Positions 18,228 to 25,344 of a stretch of DNA of 36,479 nt are shown here, in pieces. Position 1 is the first letter of the stretch. Each line of letters starts with the position of its first letter. The notes below the pieces were generated by a model. The model made no database searches. It was given only the letters and a program-made list of their open reading frames with translations, and was not told the DNA's origin. Position numbers and translations under genes: made by a program. The stretch comes from an uncultured Methylococcaceae bacterium (GTDB taxonomy: Bacteria; Pseudomonadota; Gammaproteobacteria; Methylococcales; Methylomonadaceae): the NCBI GenBank assembly GCA_903859415.1, contig CAIOMN010000115.1, positions 1 to 36,479 of the forward strand, written 5' to 3'.

Positions 18228-18316
18228 GGAATGCAATAGTTTAAGCTATTGCCTGTAAAAACAGCTAAAGCTGTTTTACTCCAATATATGAAGAGGGGGG
18301 TTATTGCGCCTACCCC
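18228..18316. repeat. Dispersed palindromic repeat, copy A
   Basis: This 89-bp element closely matches 33432-33522. It holds two hairpins: GCAATAG / CTATTGC (18233-18252) and GTAAAAACAGC-TAAA-GCTGTTTTAC (18255-18279). A G-rich tail follows, whose reverse complement reads GGGGTAGGCGCAATAACC. It sits between the receiver gene and bphO, so it may act as an attenuator or terminator inside the phytochrome operon on the minus strand. Confidence 0.75.
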
Positions 18317-18334
18317 TGTATAAATTTTTTTAAC

Positions 18335-18790
18335 TCAATCACTTCCCTCAGGCAGCATAACAGTATTAAACCAATAATGTGTTAACGCTCTTACTTTTTC
18401 TATGTAGTCTTCAAGCTTAAAAGGTTTAGTGATATAGCCAGCCGCTCCAAAACAATAACAAGCTTCGATATCAAGCGGATTATTGGACGTGGACATAATC
18501 ACGACAGGAATCGATAGCAACTGTTTCATCTTGCTTAGCTGCTCAAGCAACTGCAAACCATTTACACCGGGTAGATTGAGGTCCATCAACACCAAACACG
18601 GCAATGGATCAATCCTGTCGGCCTGAAGCAACTCCGGAAACAAATGTGTCAGTGCCACTTCGGCAGACTCAGCACGTATGACTGGACGGGTAAAACCCGT
18701 TTTTTGCAAAGCCCAACAAAAAACTTCAAAATCTTCATCAGAATCCTCTACGATCATCAGAGGACGCATTTTTTTTATTGTTTTTACCAT
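18335..18790 (-). CDS. Single-domain response regulator, phytochrome-associated (Rcp1-like)
   Basis: This 151-residue protein is a receiver domain with no output domain. The acidic pocket is E15/D16 with D18 nearby (IVEDSDED), the acceptor is D70 (VLMDLNLPG), and the conserved T/S and K are in IMSTSNNP and YITKPF. Receivers of this Rcp1-like type often serve as partners of phytochrome kinases. Its start lies 2 bases after the stop of the second phytochrome, so the pair is surely co-translated. With no effector domain it would pass the phosphate on, or signal by binding; the REC-kinase-REC protein downstream is one possible partner. Confidence 0.92.
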   Translation of the reverse strand: MVKTIKKMRPLMIVEDSDEDFEVFCWALQKTGFTRPVIRAESAEVALTHLFPELLQADRIDPLPCLVLMDLNLPGVNGLQLLEQLSKMKQLLSIPVVIMSTSNNPLDIEACYCFGAAGYITKPFKLEDYIEKVRALTHYWFNTVMLPEGSD

Positions 18791-18792
18791 CG

Positions 18793-21066
18793 TTAGCCCC
18801 TTTCTTCTGAACGATCAGGCGTCAAAGTGAAGCAAAACCTTGAACCTTTGCCCTCACCCGATTCAATCCAGATTCGCCCTCCTTGACGCATTATGGCTTT
18901 CTGAGTGATCGCAAGTCCAACACCGCTTCCACCCCCAAATTCTTTCTGTCCATGCAGGCGTTTAAACGGTTGAAAAATGTATTCGTGAAACTCGGGAGAG
19001 ATACTTATTCCATTATCCTGCACGAAAAAAATCGGTGTATCGTTAGTCGTGTAACAGCCAATTTTAAGTGCTTTCACTGCTTCACGATTGTACTTGATTG
19101 CATTCGTTATTAAGTTTTGGAATATAACTCTAAGACCAGTCTGGTTACACAGCATAACTGGCATAGCCGGTTGAATGTCGACAGTAATGTTTTCATCGGG
19201 GTTGGTCTTTTTGAGCATGTCGATAATTTCTTCCACCAGTCTATTGATCGAACAAGCCTGATAATCCTGCTCGACATTACTTATATTGGAATATTGAAGC
19301 AGTGCCTCCAAAAAATGATGCATACGGCCTGTCAAGTTTAGGATCGTCTCGACCCTTTGATGACCTTGCCCTGACAGGTGCTCGCCTTCTTCAAGTTTTA
19401 GAAGTTCAGCATAATTGTGTATACCGCGTAGCGGCTCCTTTAAGTCATGGAAAGAAGCATAAACAAAGCTGTTAAGTGCCTGATTGCTAAGCTCGAGCTC
19501 CGTGTTAAGCTGCATCAATTGGTAGGACCGTTCAACGAGGATGTCCTGCAAGCTTTGCCGCAGTTTGCTTGCATGCTCGATTTCACAGTCCTGCCAAGGG
19601 TGGGAATGGCCGCGAACGATTTCTTTCCACAAGGCAAACGATGTCCTCGGCTGCAACCGACTCTCCTGACCATCAGCGTTAATGATAACTGGTTTGTTCG
19701 GGTCGCCTGCCCAATGTGTTTCCGATAGCACCTCCGGACGAAACCACATTACCCAAGTCAAACTCGCAAGAGAAACCCGGATGGCCAACAATCCACTCGC
19801 CACGTCTGAAAAGCTCTCGGCAGAGGGAAAATCATCAGGCAAACAATGAGTTGCCAATACCACCACATCCTGTTGAACAAGCCATTTTGCAAGCAGTCCG
19901 ACCTGATGCTCAGAGGGGGTTTTACCCAGTAGAGTCACTTTACCGTCCTCAAGTAATGCTGCCCCGTCGGCATCGATCTCGTTAAGCAGGTTTATTTTGC
20001 TCCCGAATAAGGCCTCAAAGTGGGATTTGGCCCGTCCCATCTCACCAATAAGTTGACCATGCGCCTGATCTAGCCGGACTCGATAGGCAAATTGATCCAG
20101 GCTTTCCAGATCGCCAATTCGCAGTGATATCATCCGGGACAACAACTCAAGCGGAAAACGTTGCTCATAGCATAGATATTTCGGCTCGCTATGGTGCATA
20201 CAGGAAACAAGGCCCCAGAGCTTGCCCAACTTCATTAAGGGCATTACCAGAGTGGCTTTCACACCCATATTGAGCAGATAACCGGTATACATCACCGAAA
20301 CACTCCGTAAAAATGAATGGCTCAGATCAACGGGACGTCCGTCAGTCAAAGGCGACAGGTCTGGAAAGAGGGGCACGGGCACATAGTCTACATCTGGAAG
20401 ATGTCTAAGCGGGCTTAACTCGAAGAGTCGTCGAGCGGGTTCAGGCACATCACTAGCCGGATAATGCAATCCAAGATAGGCTTCCAGAGCCGCATCCTTA
20501 GCTTCGGCAACCACCTCTCCGCTACCCTCCCTGTCGAACCGGTATACCATAACCCGCTCGAAACCCGACAAAACACGTACCTGCTCAACCACGACAGACA
20601 GAAAGCTGAGTAACCCGGAGCCCCCATACAGTTGCTGAATCATATCCTGCAACCTAGAAGAGTACTCGTAGGCGGGATTCACTTTTATGGAGTCGGTGGT
20701 TCGTTCAAATTCCATTAATAACAAACCGTCGATGCGGTTGCCGGATATATGAACCACACTGTCCTGATGCGATAGAAATGGCACGGAAATCAAGTGAGTA
20801 AAAGCGCTGTTCAGATTTTTTGTAGCGAGTTGAATGCGAATGGCGGCGGTACTTTCAAAACCTAGCAACTCATCTAGGCATTGTCCCACAAGCAGTTCAC
20901 AGGGCGTGCCCAAAAAATCAGCGCTGTTGGTACTTGCCTGAACGATTCGAAGCGTCGGCTCTTCTAAAACCAGGAGCGCTCCATGAGGCTGAATCGCTCC
21001 GACAAGATGCACCTGCTCGCGGTCGCAACTACTTAGATCCACGTTCTTTACAGTCACTTCAGTCAT
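18793..21066 (-). CDS. Bacteriophytochrome histidine kinase, second of a tandem pair
   Basis: This is a 757-residue red/far-red photoreceptor kinase with domains PAS, GAF, PHY, HisKA and HATPase. The biliverdin cysteine is C14 (LSSCDREQVH). PASDVP gives D206, and Y175, R254, S257 and Y263 match Deinococcus BphP positions (176, 254, 257, 263). The PHY tongue has PRTSF. The kinase has FHDLKEPLR, NLITNAIKY and GGGSGVGLAI. Against Deinococcus BphP, H260 is Y260 and H290 falls on M290, with HH directly after. I chose ATG 21066, whose first bases overlap the upstream stop (ATGACTGA); a longer frame to 21168 would lie wholly within the upstream gene. Confidence 0.92.
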   Translation of the reverse strand: MTEVTVKNVDLSSCDREQVHLVGAIQPHGALLVLEEPTLRIVQASTNSADFLGTPCELLVGQCLDELLGFESTAAIRIQLATKNLNSAFTHLISVPFLSHQDSVVHISGNRIDGLLLMEFERTTDSIKVNPAYEYSSRLQDMIQQLYGGSGLLSFLSVVVEQVRVLSGFERVMVYRFDREGSGEVVAEAKDAALEAYLGLHYPASDVPEPARRLFELSPLRHLPDVDYVPVPLFPDLSPLTDGRPVDLSHSFLRSVSVMYTGYLLNMGVKATLVMPLMKLGKLWGLVSCMHHSEPKYLCYEQRFPLELLSRMISLRIGDLESLDQFAYRVRLDQAHGQLIGEMGRAKSHFEALFGSKINLLNEIDADGAALLEDGKVTLLGKTPSEHQVGLLAKWLVQQDVVVLATHCLPDDFPSAESFSDVASGLLAIRVSLASLTWVMWFRPEVLSETHWAGDPNKPVIINADGQESRLQPRTSFALWKEIVRGHSHPWQDCEIEHASKLRQSLQDILVERSYQLMQLNTELELSNQALNSFVYASFHDLKEPLRGIHNYAELLKLEEGEHLSGQGHQRVETILNLTGRMHHFLEALLQYSNISNVEQDYQACSINRLVEEIIDMLKKTNPDENITVDIQPAMPVMLCNQTGLRVIFQNLITNAIKYNREAVKALKIGCYTTNDTPIFFVQDNGISISPEFHEYIFQPFKRLHGQKEFGGGSGVGLAITQKAIMRQGGRIWIESGEGKGSRFCFTLTPDRSEERG

Positions 21067-23374
21067 GAGGGTCCCCGTCATTATCGGCAGAAAATACAAG
21101 GCCGGAACCCAGCGTAAAATAAAAGGTTGTCCCTTGTCCGGGCGTCGATTCCAGCCACAGACAACCACCGTGTCGTTCGATATGCTTACGCGTTATCGCG
21201 AGCCCTGCCCCAGTGCCACCACCATAATCGTTGCGGCCGTGCAAACGGCGAAAAATAGTAAAAATCTTATCATAAAATTTCTCTGGGATGCCTATGCCAT
21301 TGTCCCGAACGAAGAAGGTAAGCGTTGGGTTTTCGAGACATCCTATCTCGATCCGCCGTTCAGCCTGATCGTTATATTTTATGGCATTCGTAATCAGATT
21401 GCTGAACACGGATGCCAACCGGATCCGATCACAGGCCAAGGTAGGCAAAGTCTGGGAGATTTGAATCTGTGTTTCTGTGTTTTTGATAGTGGCAGACAGA
21501 TCCTCAAGAACGCTATGCAATAGCAGATTAAGATCCACTAACTGCACGACCAGTGGTTGTTGACTCGCGCGTGAATATTGCAAGAGGGCATTAATCTGAT
21601 GACTCATCCTACCACTCAGATTCAGAATAGTATTCAGCCAGCTGAGTTCCTGCTGCCCAATTTTCCCGCTAGAGCTATCCACTAAAATTTGAGCGAAATT
21701 ACTAATACCACGAAGGGGCTCCTGAAGATCATGAGAAACAATGTACGCAAATGCTTCGAGCTCAGCATTACTTTGTGCTAATTGGGATCTTAGGACCCGC
21801 TGATTTTCAGTGTACTGCAATTGGATAACAGCCTGTTGTAGATCGGTGAGCGCTTCGATCTCATAAAATTGCCAGGCCCGTGCTGTCCCTCTCATTTCCT
21901 GTTTCCAAACCTCAAAAGAACCACGCGGCGTAAACCGCTCCTCACCGCTGACCACATCAATCTCAATCTGCTTCAAAGGATTTCCTGCCCATTTGACTTC
22001 ATGCACATGTTCTGGCCGAAAACAAAGTATATACTGACCCGATTCCATCAAACACCCGGCAAGTAGGCCGGTCGCTTGTCCCAAAGACTGGGTGGTGGAC
22101 CCGAACAACGTAGGCAGTCTATCGGTTGTAAACAAGGACTGACCCTGTTCATCCAGCCATGAAATTAGGGCTTGAATGACCGTGGCTTCAGGGGTAACGC
22201 CTGCACAGAGGATTTTACTATCCAAACAGAGCGCGACACCAGTGACGTCGAGATTGTCGAGTACCTGTTCAGGTAACTGAATCAACACGTCAGAAAATAC
22301 ATCGGCAGAAGACAGTTCGGCAGCGATTTTGCTTATTCTGCGCTTGATCTGAAGCGCGTCTTGTAACTGCTCGGCTCGTTCTTTTTCAACTAACAAAAGT
22401 GCAGACATTTCTGCAAATAATTTAAGCACAAGGCGGTCGGAATAGACCACCTGGCGAGGCGTCGCGTTTTTGCAGCTAAAGAAGCCCCACAGCTCTCCTT
22501 GATCCACTAAGGAAATAACCAGTCGTGATTGCACACCCATATTTCGATAAAAACGGCGGCACATCGGGGATATACTGCGAAGTACAGCAAAACCAAGGTC
22601 TATCTGCAAAGGCTCGTGGGCCTGATCAGCAATAACCAGGGGTACTGGCTCGTAGTCCAGGTCCAGAGCATACTGCAAGGGCATCAAGAGCATCTGTCGG
22701 CGGGCGGGTTCAGGGATATCGGAGCGAGGAAAACGCTTGTCGAGAACAGAAGGAAAATACGATTCGCACGTTTCAGCGATGGCATGGAAAGAACCATCAT
22801 CAAGAAACCGGGCGCCTACTACCGAATCGAAACCGGTCAGCCGTTTTAATTCACGGGCACCAATAGCCATGCCTTCCTCCCAGGTTTCAGCGGCATGCAG
22901 CCTACTGATGCACTCGGAGACCTCGGCCATGCGTCCAGTCGACCCATTTTCTGCCACTTCAGCAGGGATGGCTTCGAACTCAACTATGAAAACATCGCAG
23001 GATCGGTGAGCGAAAACATCAAACCGATGGTTGCCTTGCGCAGGTTGAAAGCTGCCGAGATAGCGAGGAAGCTCTGGTTCGGTGATGTGTGCCAGACTTG
23101 TCTCCAACGTCTGCTGTATGTCGGGGGCAACGATCCGGTCAAGATGACAATGCAAAAGCTGTTCTACGTCGCAACCGAACCAAAAGCCGGTGTTCGCGCT
23201 GGCACCCAAAATGCGAAAGTCGCTAAGGGTTAAAATGAGCAAAACCCCATGCGGCATAATGGCGCCCGGAAATTGCACCTGCTCGCCATCACAGTGGGTC
23301 AAGTCTACCGGTTCTCTTGAAACCTGATTAACCCAGGATTTAGAGGTAGATGCCCATACTTCCGAATTATCCAT
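21059..23374 (-). CDS. Bacteriophytochrome-like histidine kinase with altered chromophore pocket, first of a tandem pair
   Basis: This 771-residue protein has the PAS-GAF-PHY-HisKA-HATPase layout. The biliverdin cysteine is C28 (THCDGEQVQ). PRSDIP gives D219, R266 and S269 are kept, and the PHY tongue has PRGSF. The kinase has SHDLQEPLR, NLITNAIKY and GGGTGAGLAI. The pocket is unusual. With a constant +12 offset to Deinococcus BphP, A188 replaces Y176, C272 replaces H260, F275 replaces Y263, R284 and V286 replace S272 and S274, and K302 replaces H290. Biliverdin may bind, but normal photoconversion is doubtful. ATG 23374 has AAGGA at seven bases; TTG 23380 is too close to that site. Confidence 0.92.
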   Translation of the reverse strand: MDNSEVWASTSKSWVNQVSREPVDLTHCDGEQVQFPGAIMPHGVLLILTLSDFRILGASANTGFWFGCDVEQLLHCHLDRIVAPDIQQTLETSLAHITEPELPRYLGSFQPAQGNHRFDVFAHRSCDVFIVEFEAIPAEVAENGSTGRMAEVSECISRLHAAETWEEGMAIGARELKRLTGFDSVVGARFLDDGSFHAIAETCESYFPSVLDKRFPRSDIPEPARRQMLLMPLQYALDLDYEPVPLVIADQAHEPLQIDLGFAVLRSISPMCRRFYRNMGVQSRLVISLVDQGELWGFFSCKNATPRQVVYSDRLVLKLFAEMSALLLVEKERAEQLQDALQIKRRISKIAAELSSADVFSDVLIQLPEQVLDNLDVTGVALCLDSKILCAGVTPEATVIQALISWLDEQGQSLFTTDRLPTLFGSTTQSLGQATGLLAGCLMESGQYILCFRPEHVHEVKWAGNPLKQIEIDVVSGEERFTPRGSFEVWKQEMRGTARAWQFYEIEALTDLQQAVIQLQYTENQRVLRSQLAQSNAELEAFAYIVSHDLQEPLRGISNFAQILVDSSSGKIGQQELSWLNTILNLSGRMSHQINALLQYSRASQQPLVVQLVDLNLLLHSVLEDLSATIKNTETQIQISQTLPTLACDRIRLASVFSNLITNAIKYNDQAERRIEIGCLENPTLTFFVRDNGIGIPEKFYDKIFTIFRRLHGRNDYGGGTGAGLAITRKHIERHGGCLWLESTPGQGTTFYFTLGSGLVFSADNDGDPHD

Positions 23375-23409
23375 TACCAAATCCTTTTACCATTTATTAT
23401 TGCGATATC

Positions 23410-23437
23410 ATGATAAAGGTTTGAGTTATTTTGTCAC
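23410..23437 (-). promoter_or_regulatory. Candidate promoter of the phytochrome operon
   Basis: On the minus strand, -35 GTGACA (23432-23437) and -10 TATCAT (23410-23415) are separated by 16 bases. Transcription would start near 23403, about 29 bases before the ATG at 23374. The ribosome site AAGGA falls inside this leader. Each box departs from the sigma-70 consensus by one base. Confidence 0.42.
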
Positions 23438-23445
23438 GAAAATAA

Positions 23446-23464
23446 TTGTAACAACTTGTAACAA
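23446..23464. promoter_or_regulatory. Tandem TTGTAACAA direct repeat, candidate activator site
   Basis: Two perfect copies of the nine-base TTGTAACAA (23446-23454 and 23456-23464) lie one helical turn apart, immediately upstream of the putative -35 box of the phytochrome operon. That placement is typical of an activator site. A related TTGTCACGA lies at 23431-23439, overlapping the -35. No regulator could be named. Confidence 0.42.
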
Positions 23465-23482
23465 TTACTTCACTGGGAAGCT

Positions 23483-23511
23483 GGGAGGATGCTACAACGT
23501 TGCATCCTCCC
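23483..23511. other. Strong GC-rich hairpin upstream of the phytochrome operon
   Basis: This is a perfect 10-bp stem GGGAGGATGC / GCATCCTCCC around the loop TACAACGTT. Neither strand continues into a T-run, so it is not a standard terminator. It lies just beyond the TTGTAACAA repeats. It could be the foot of a lost gene, a structured RNA remnant or a protein-binding palindrome. Confidence 0.45.
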
Positions 23512-23895
23512 CCTCAACCAAAAACTAATGGAAGTTAGTAAAGGCCAGATTATGACCTGCCAGTGCCGGTGGCGATGGCGATGGCATATAGAATGACTTA
23601 GACTTTAATAAATAATACGCATGTTCTGGTGATTATTATATTGCCATTTTCAGGCAACATTACATTGTGTGTATCATTTAATTTTGTGAGTAGACTCTAA
23701 CATATTTTTTAAAATTCGCCAATAGATTGTCAATGATATATTTACTATTAATCAACAACTCAAGTCGTTTTAATCACATTATTTTGGTCCCCACTGCTTG
23801 TGCCGAAGGTTAGAGCTAGTGCGGCCGACGTCCCGGTCCGGTCCGGTCGCTTGATCTTTCAGTGTAAACACTAATGCTTAAAGTTACTGCCGCCG
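23512..23895. other. Gene-poor spacer between phytochrome and GST genes
   Basis: No supported gene is seen. The stretch contains a Trp/Arg codon run from GGCGAT repeats near 23571, AT-rich sequence around 23600-23770, and three tandem CGGTC units at 23834-23848. Base composition shifts sharply from AT-rich to GC-rich near 23800. Together with the tandem repeats and gene scar that follow, this suggests decayed or imported DNA. Confidence 0.4.
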
Positions 23896-24000
23896 AAGTG
23901 CTGGGTAAAGCACCCGAAGCGCTGGGTAAGGCACCCGACGTCTGAGTTAAAGCACCCGCTGTCCAAATGAGTGCCGTCAGAGTCCTGGTAAGTGCGTTCG
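23896..24000. repeat. 21-bp tandem repeats, three good and two decayed units
   Basis: Units start at 23896, 23917 and 23938. The first two differ at two positions (GAAGTGCTGGGTAAAGCACC... and GAAGCGCTGGGTAAGGCACC...). The third keeps the AAAGCACCC end. Units at 23959 and 23980 keep the 21-base period but are degraded. The period is a multiple of three, and the first two units could encode a seven-residue repeat (E-x-L-G-K-A-P), but the frame stops at 23943-23945, so it is probably not a working gene. Confidence 0.6.
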
Positions 24001-24024
24001 TTCTGATAGTTTTGTACCAGCGCT

Positions 24025-24264
24025 TTGAGTGTGCTCACTCACAGTCCGGGGACAGGCACCAGAGAGTCGAGTACTGTTCCTGCTGCAATCGAAGAAGTGT
24101 TAACTACCATTAGCCGTGAGAAACCGGATTTTGTCTTCGCGCCGCATGTTGAAACCTCGGCGGGCATGATTCTTCCCGATGACTACGTGCGTGCTATAGC
24201 TGATGCAATACACGCTGTGGGTGGCTTACTGGTACTCGATTGCATCGCGTCCGGTACCATCTGA
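24025..24264 (+). pseudogene. Remnant of a class V aminotransferase gene
   Basis: The frame encodes about 60 residues (from about 24076) that read like the centre of a class V aminotransferase: PDFVFAPHVETSAGMILPDD, then YVRAIADAIHAVGGLL and VLDCIASGTI. This is the cofactor-pocket region of alanine-glyoxylate/serine-pyruvate type enzymes, which are normally about 370-400 residues long. Both ends are missing. A TGA follows directly where family members usually continue with a tryptophan, and downstream frames show no more homology. The only available start is TTG without a ribosome site. I read it as a gene scar, not a functional small protein. Confidence 0.7.
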
Positions 24265-24358
24265 TTTCAAAGTTCTGAGCAATTAATTCATTTATTGTCA
24301 GATGAACAGATTTAGTTTATGTTTTGCATTTACTGGAAAATAACTAACGAGATTTTAT

Positions 24359-24964
24359 ATGAAACTGTATTACACACCTGGAGCCTGCTCTTTATCACCC
24401 CACATAGTTGCTAACGAAGCAGAGCTACCGCTTGAACTGATAAAGGTTGATTTACAAAGTAAACTAACCGAACACGGCGATGATTTTTGGAAAATCAACC
24501 CGAATGGTTATGTGCCCACACTGATACTTGATGATGGTAATAAGCTAACAGAAGGCCCAGCTATCGTTCAGTACCTTGCAGACAGAGCGCCAGAAAAAAA
24601 ATTGGCACCTGAAGCAGGAACGTTCGAACGGTATTTATTACAACAATGGTTAAACTTTATTTCGACTGAAATTCATAAAAACTTTTCTCCCCTGTTTGAT
24701 CCCTCTGCACAGCAAGCAGCTAAAGATTCAGCTATCGAAAGATTAAGCTCACGCTTGGGAACAGTTGAAGAGCATTTATCAGATAAGCCGTTTTTGCTAG
24801 GTAAAACATTTAGTGTTGCTGATGCTTATTTGTTTGTGACACTCAGTTGGGGGCATTATGTCAATCTGGATATTTCAAGATGGCCTGCATTAACTCGATA
24901 TGTCGAAGGGATTTCAGAGCGGCCTGCGGTACAGCAAGCACTAAAGGAAGAAGGCCTTATTTAA
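24359..24964 (+). CDS. gstA: Glutathione S-transferase, beta class
   Basis: This 201-residue cytoplasmic enzyme joins glutathione to electrophiles or acts in thiol redox chemistry. The start MKLYYTPGACSLSPHI, with C10, is the beta-class active-site signature of E. coli GstA and Proteus GST. NGYVPTLILDDG holds the cis-proline that contacts glutathione, and EGPAIVQYLAD is the usual glutathione-site helix. The C-terminal helical domain includes FSVADAYLFVTLSW. Length matches the family. A modest ribosome site (CGAG) lies before the ATG. It stands alone on the plus strand next to the decayed stretch. Confidence 0.93.
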   Translation: MKLYYTPGACSLSPHIVANEAELPLELIKVDLQSKLTEHGDDFWKINPNGYVPTLILDDGNKLTEGPAIVQYLADRAPEKKLAPEAGTFERYLLQQWLNFISTEIHKNFSPLFDPSAQQAAKDSAIERLSSRLGTVEEHLSDKPFLLGKTFSVADAYLFVTLSWGHYVNLDISRWPALTRYVEGISERPAVQQALKEEGLI

Positions 24965-25076
24965 ATATGCTGAGCAATTAGCTTAGCCAAATACTCTACC
25001 TAATTGCGTTGATATACCAATAGAATTGGTTAAGAAGCTGTATAATTTACACACAACAAAATTACACGGTAAATTG

Positions 25077-25313
25077 ATGAAAATACTTATCCGCAATCTC
25101 GCACGCACAACCACAGAAGCAGAGCTTTTAACTCTATTTCAGGGACATGGCGCTGTGCAATCTTGCAATCTGGTAATAGACAACGATACAGGGCTTTCAA
25201 AGGGCTTTGGTTTTGTTGAAATGCCAAAACCCGGCGAGGCTAAAGCCGCCATTAACTCCTTGAACGGCATTGCCATTGCCGGCTTTAAAATTCGTGTAAA
25301 AAAGAGCGAGTAG
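25077..25313 (+). CDS. Small RRM-type RNA-binding protein
   Basis: This 78-residue protein is a single RNA recognition motif. RNP2 is ILIRNL at residues 3-8 and RNP1 is KGFGFVEM near residue 42; the remaining beta-alpha pattern fits the fold. Such single-RRM proteins (Rbp-like) are widespread in cyanobacteria and some proteobacteria and bind RNA, sometimes in cold or stress responses. I chose ATG 25077 because RRM homology starts there; a longer frame from TTG 25026 would only add an unrelated 17-residue tail. It converges on the phosphopantetheinyl transferase gene. Confidence 0.88.
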   Translation: MKILIRNLARTTTEAELLTLFQGHGAVQSCNLVIDNDTGLSKGFGFVEMPKPGEAKAAINSLNGIAIAGFKIRVKKSE

Positions 25314-25344
25314 CGGACTCTCTGCCTATATCGAGTTAACTCTC

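Noticed and set aside
21067-21168. Upstream extension of the second phytochrome frame to 21168
   Set aside because: The added residues lie wholly inside the first phytochrome gene and do not resemble a phytochrome N-terminus; ATG 21066 places the chromophore cysteine at residue 14.
21065-21523. Plus-strand frame of 152 residues opposite the phytochrome genes
   Set aside because: It lies fully antisense to the kinase domain of the first phytochrome and the junction; no family motif or start signal was seen.
23543-23590. Tiny plus-strand frame coding a Trp/Arg-rich peptide (CRWRWRWH)
   Set aside because: The peptide comes from a GGCGAT simple repeat in a decayed spacer, and no conservation can be shown.
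23526-23633. Minus-strand frame of 35 codons ending in ALAGHNLAFTNFH, just before the GC-rich hairpin
   Set aside because: The only ATG leaves 20 codons, there is no ribosome site, and I recognise no family. It could be the tail of a lost gene but cannot be supported.
24965-25025. Possible terminator after the GST gene (CTGAGC..GCTTAG)
   Set aside because: The six-pair stem includes a G-U pair and has no T-run; too weak to list.
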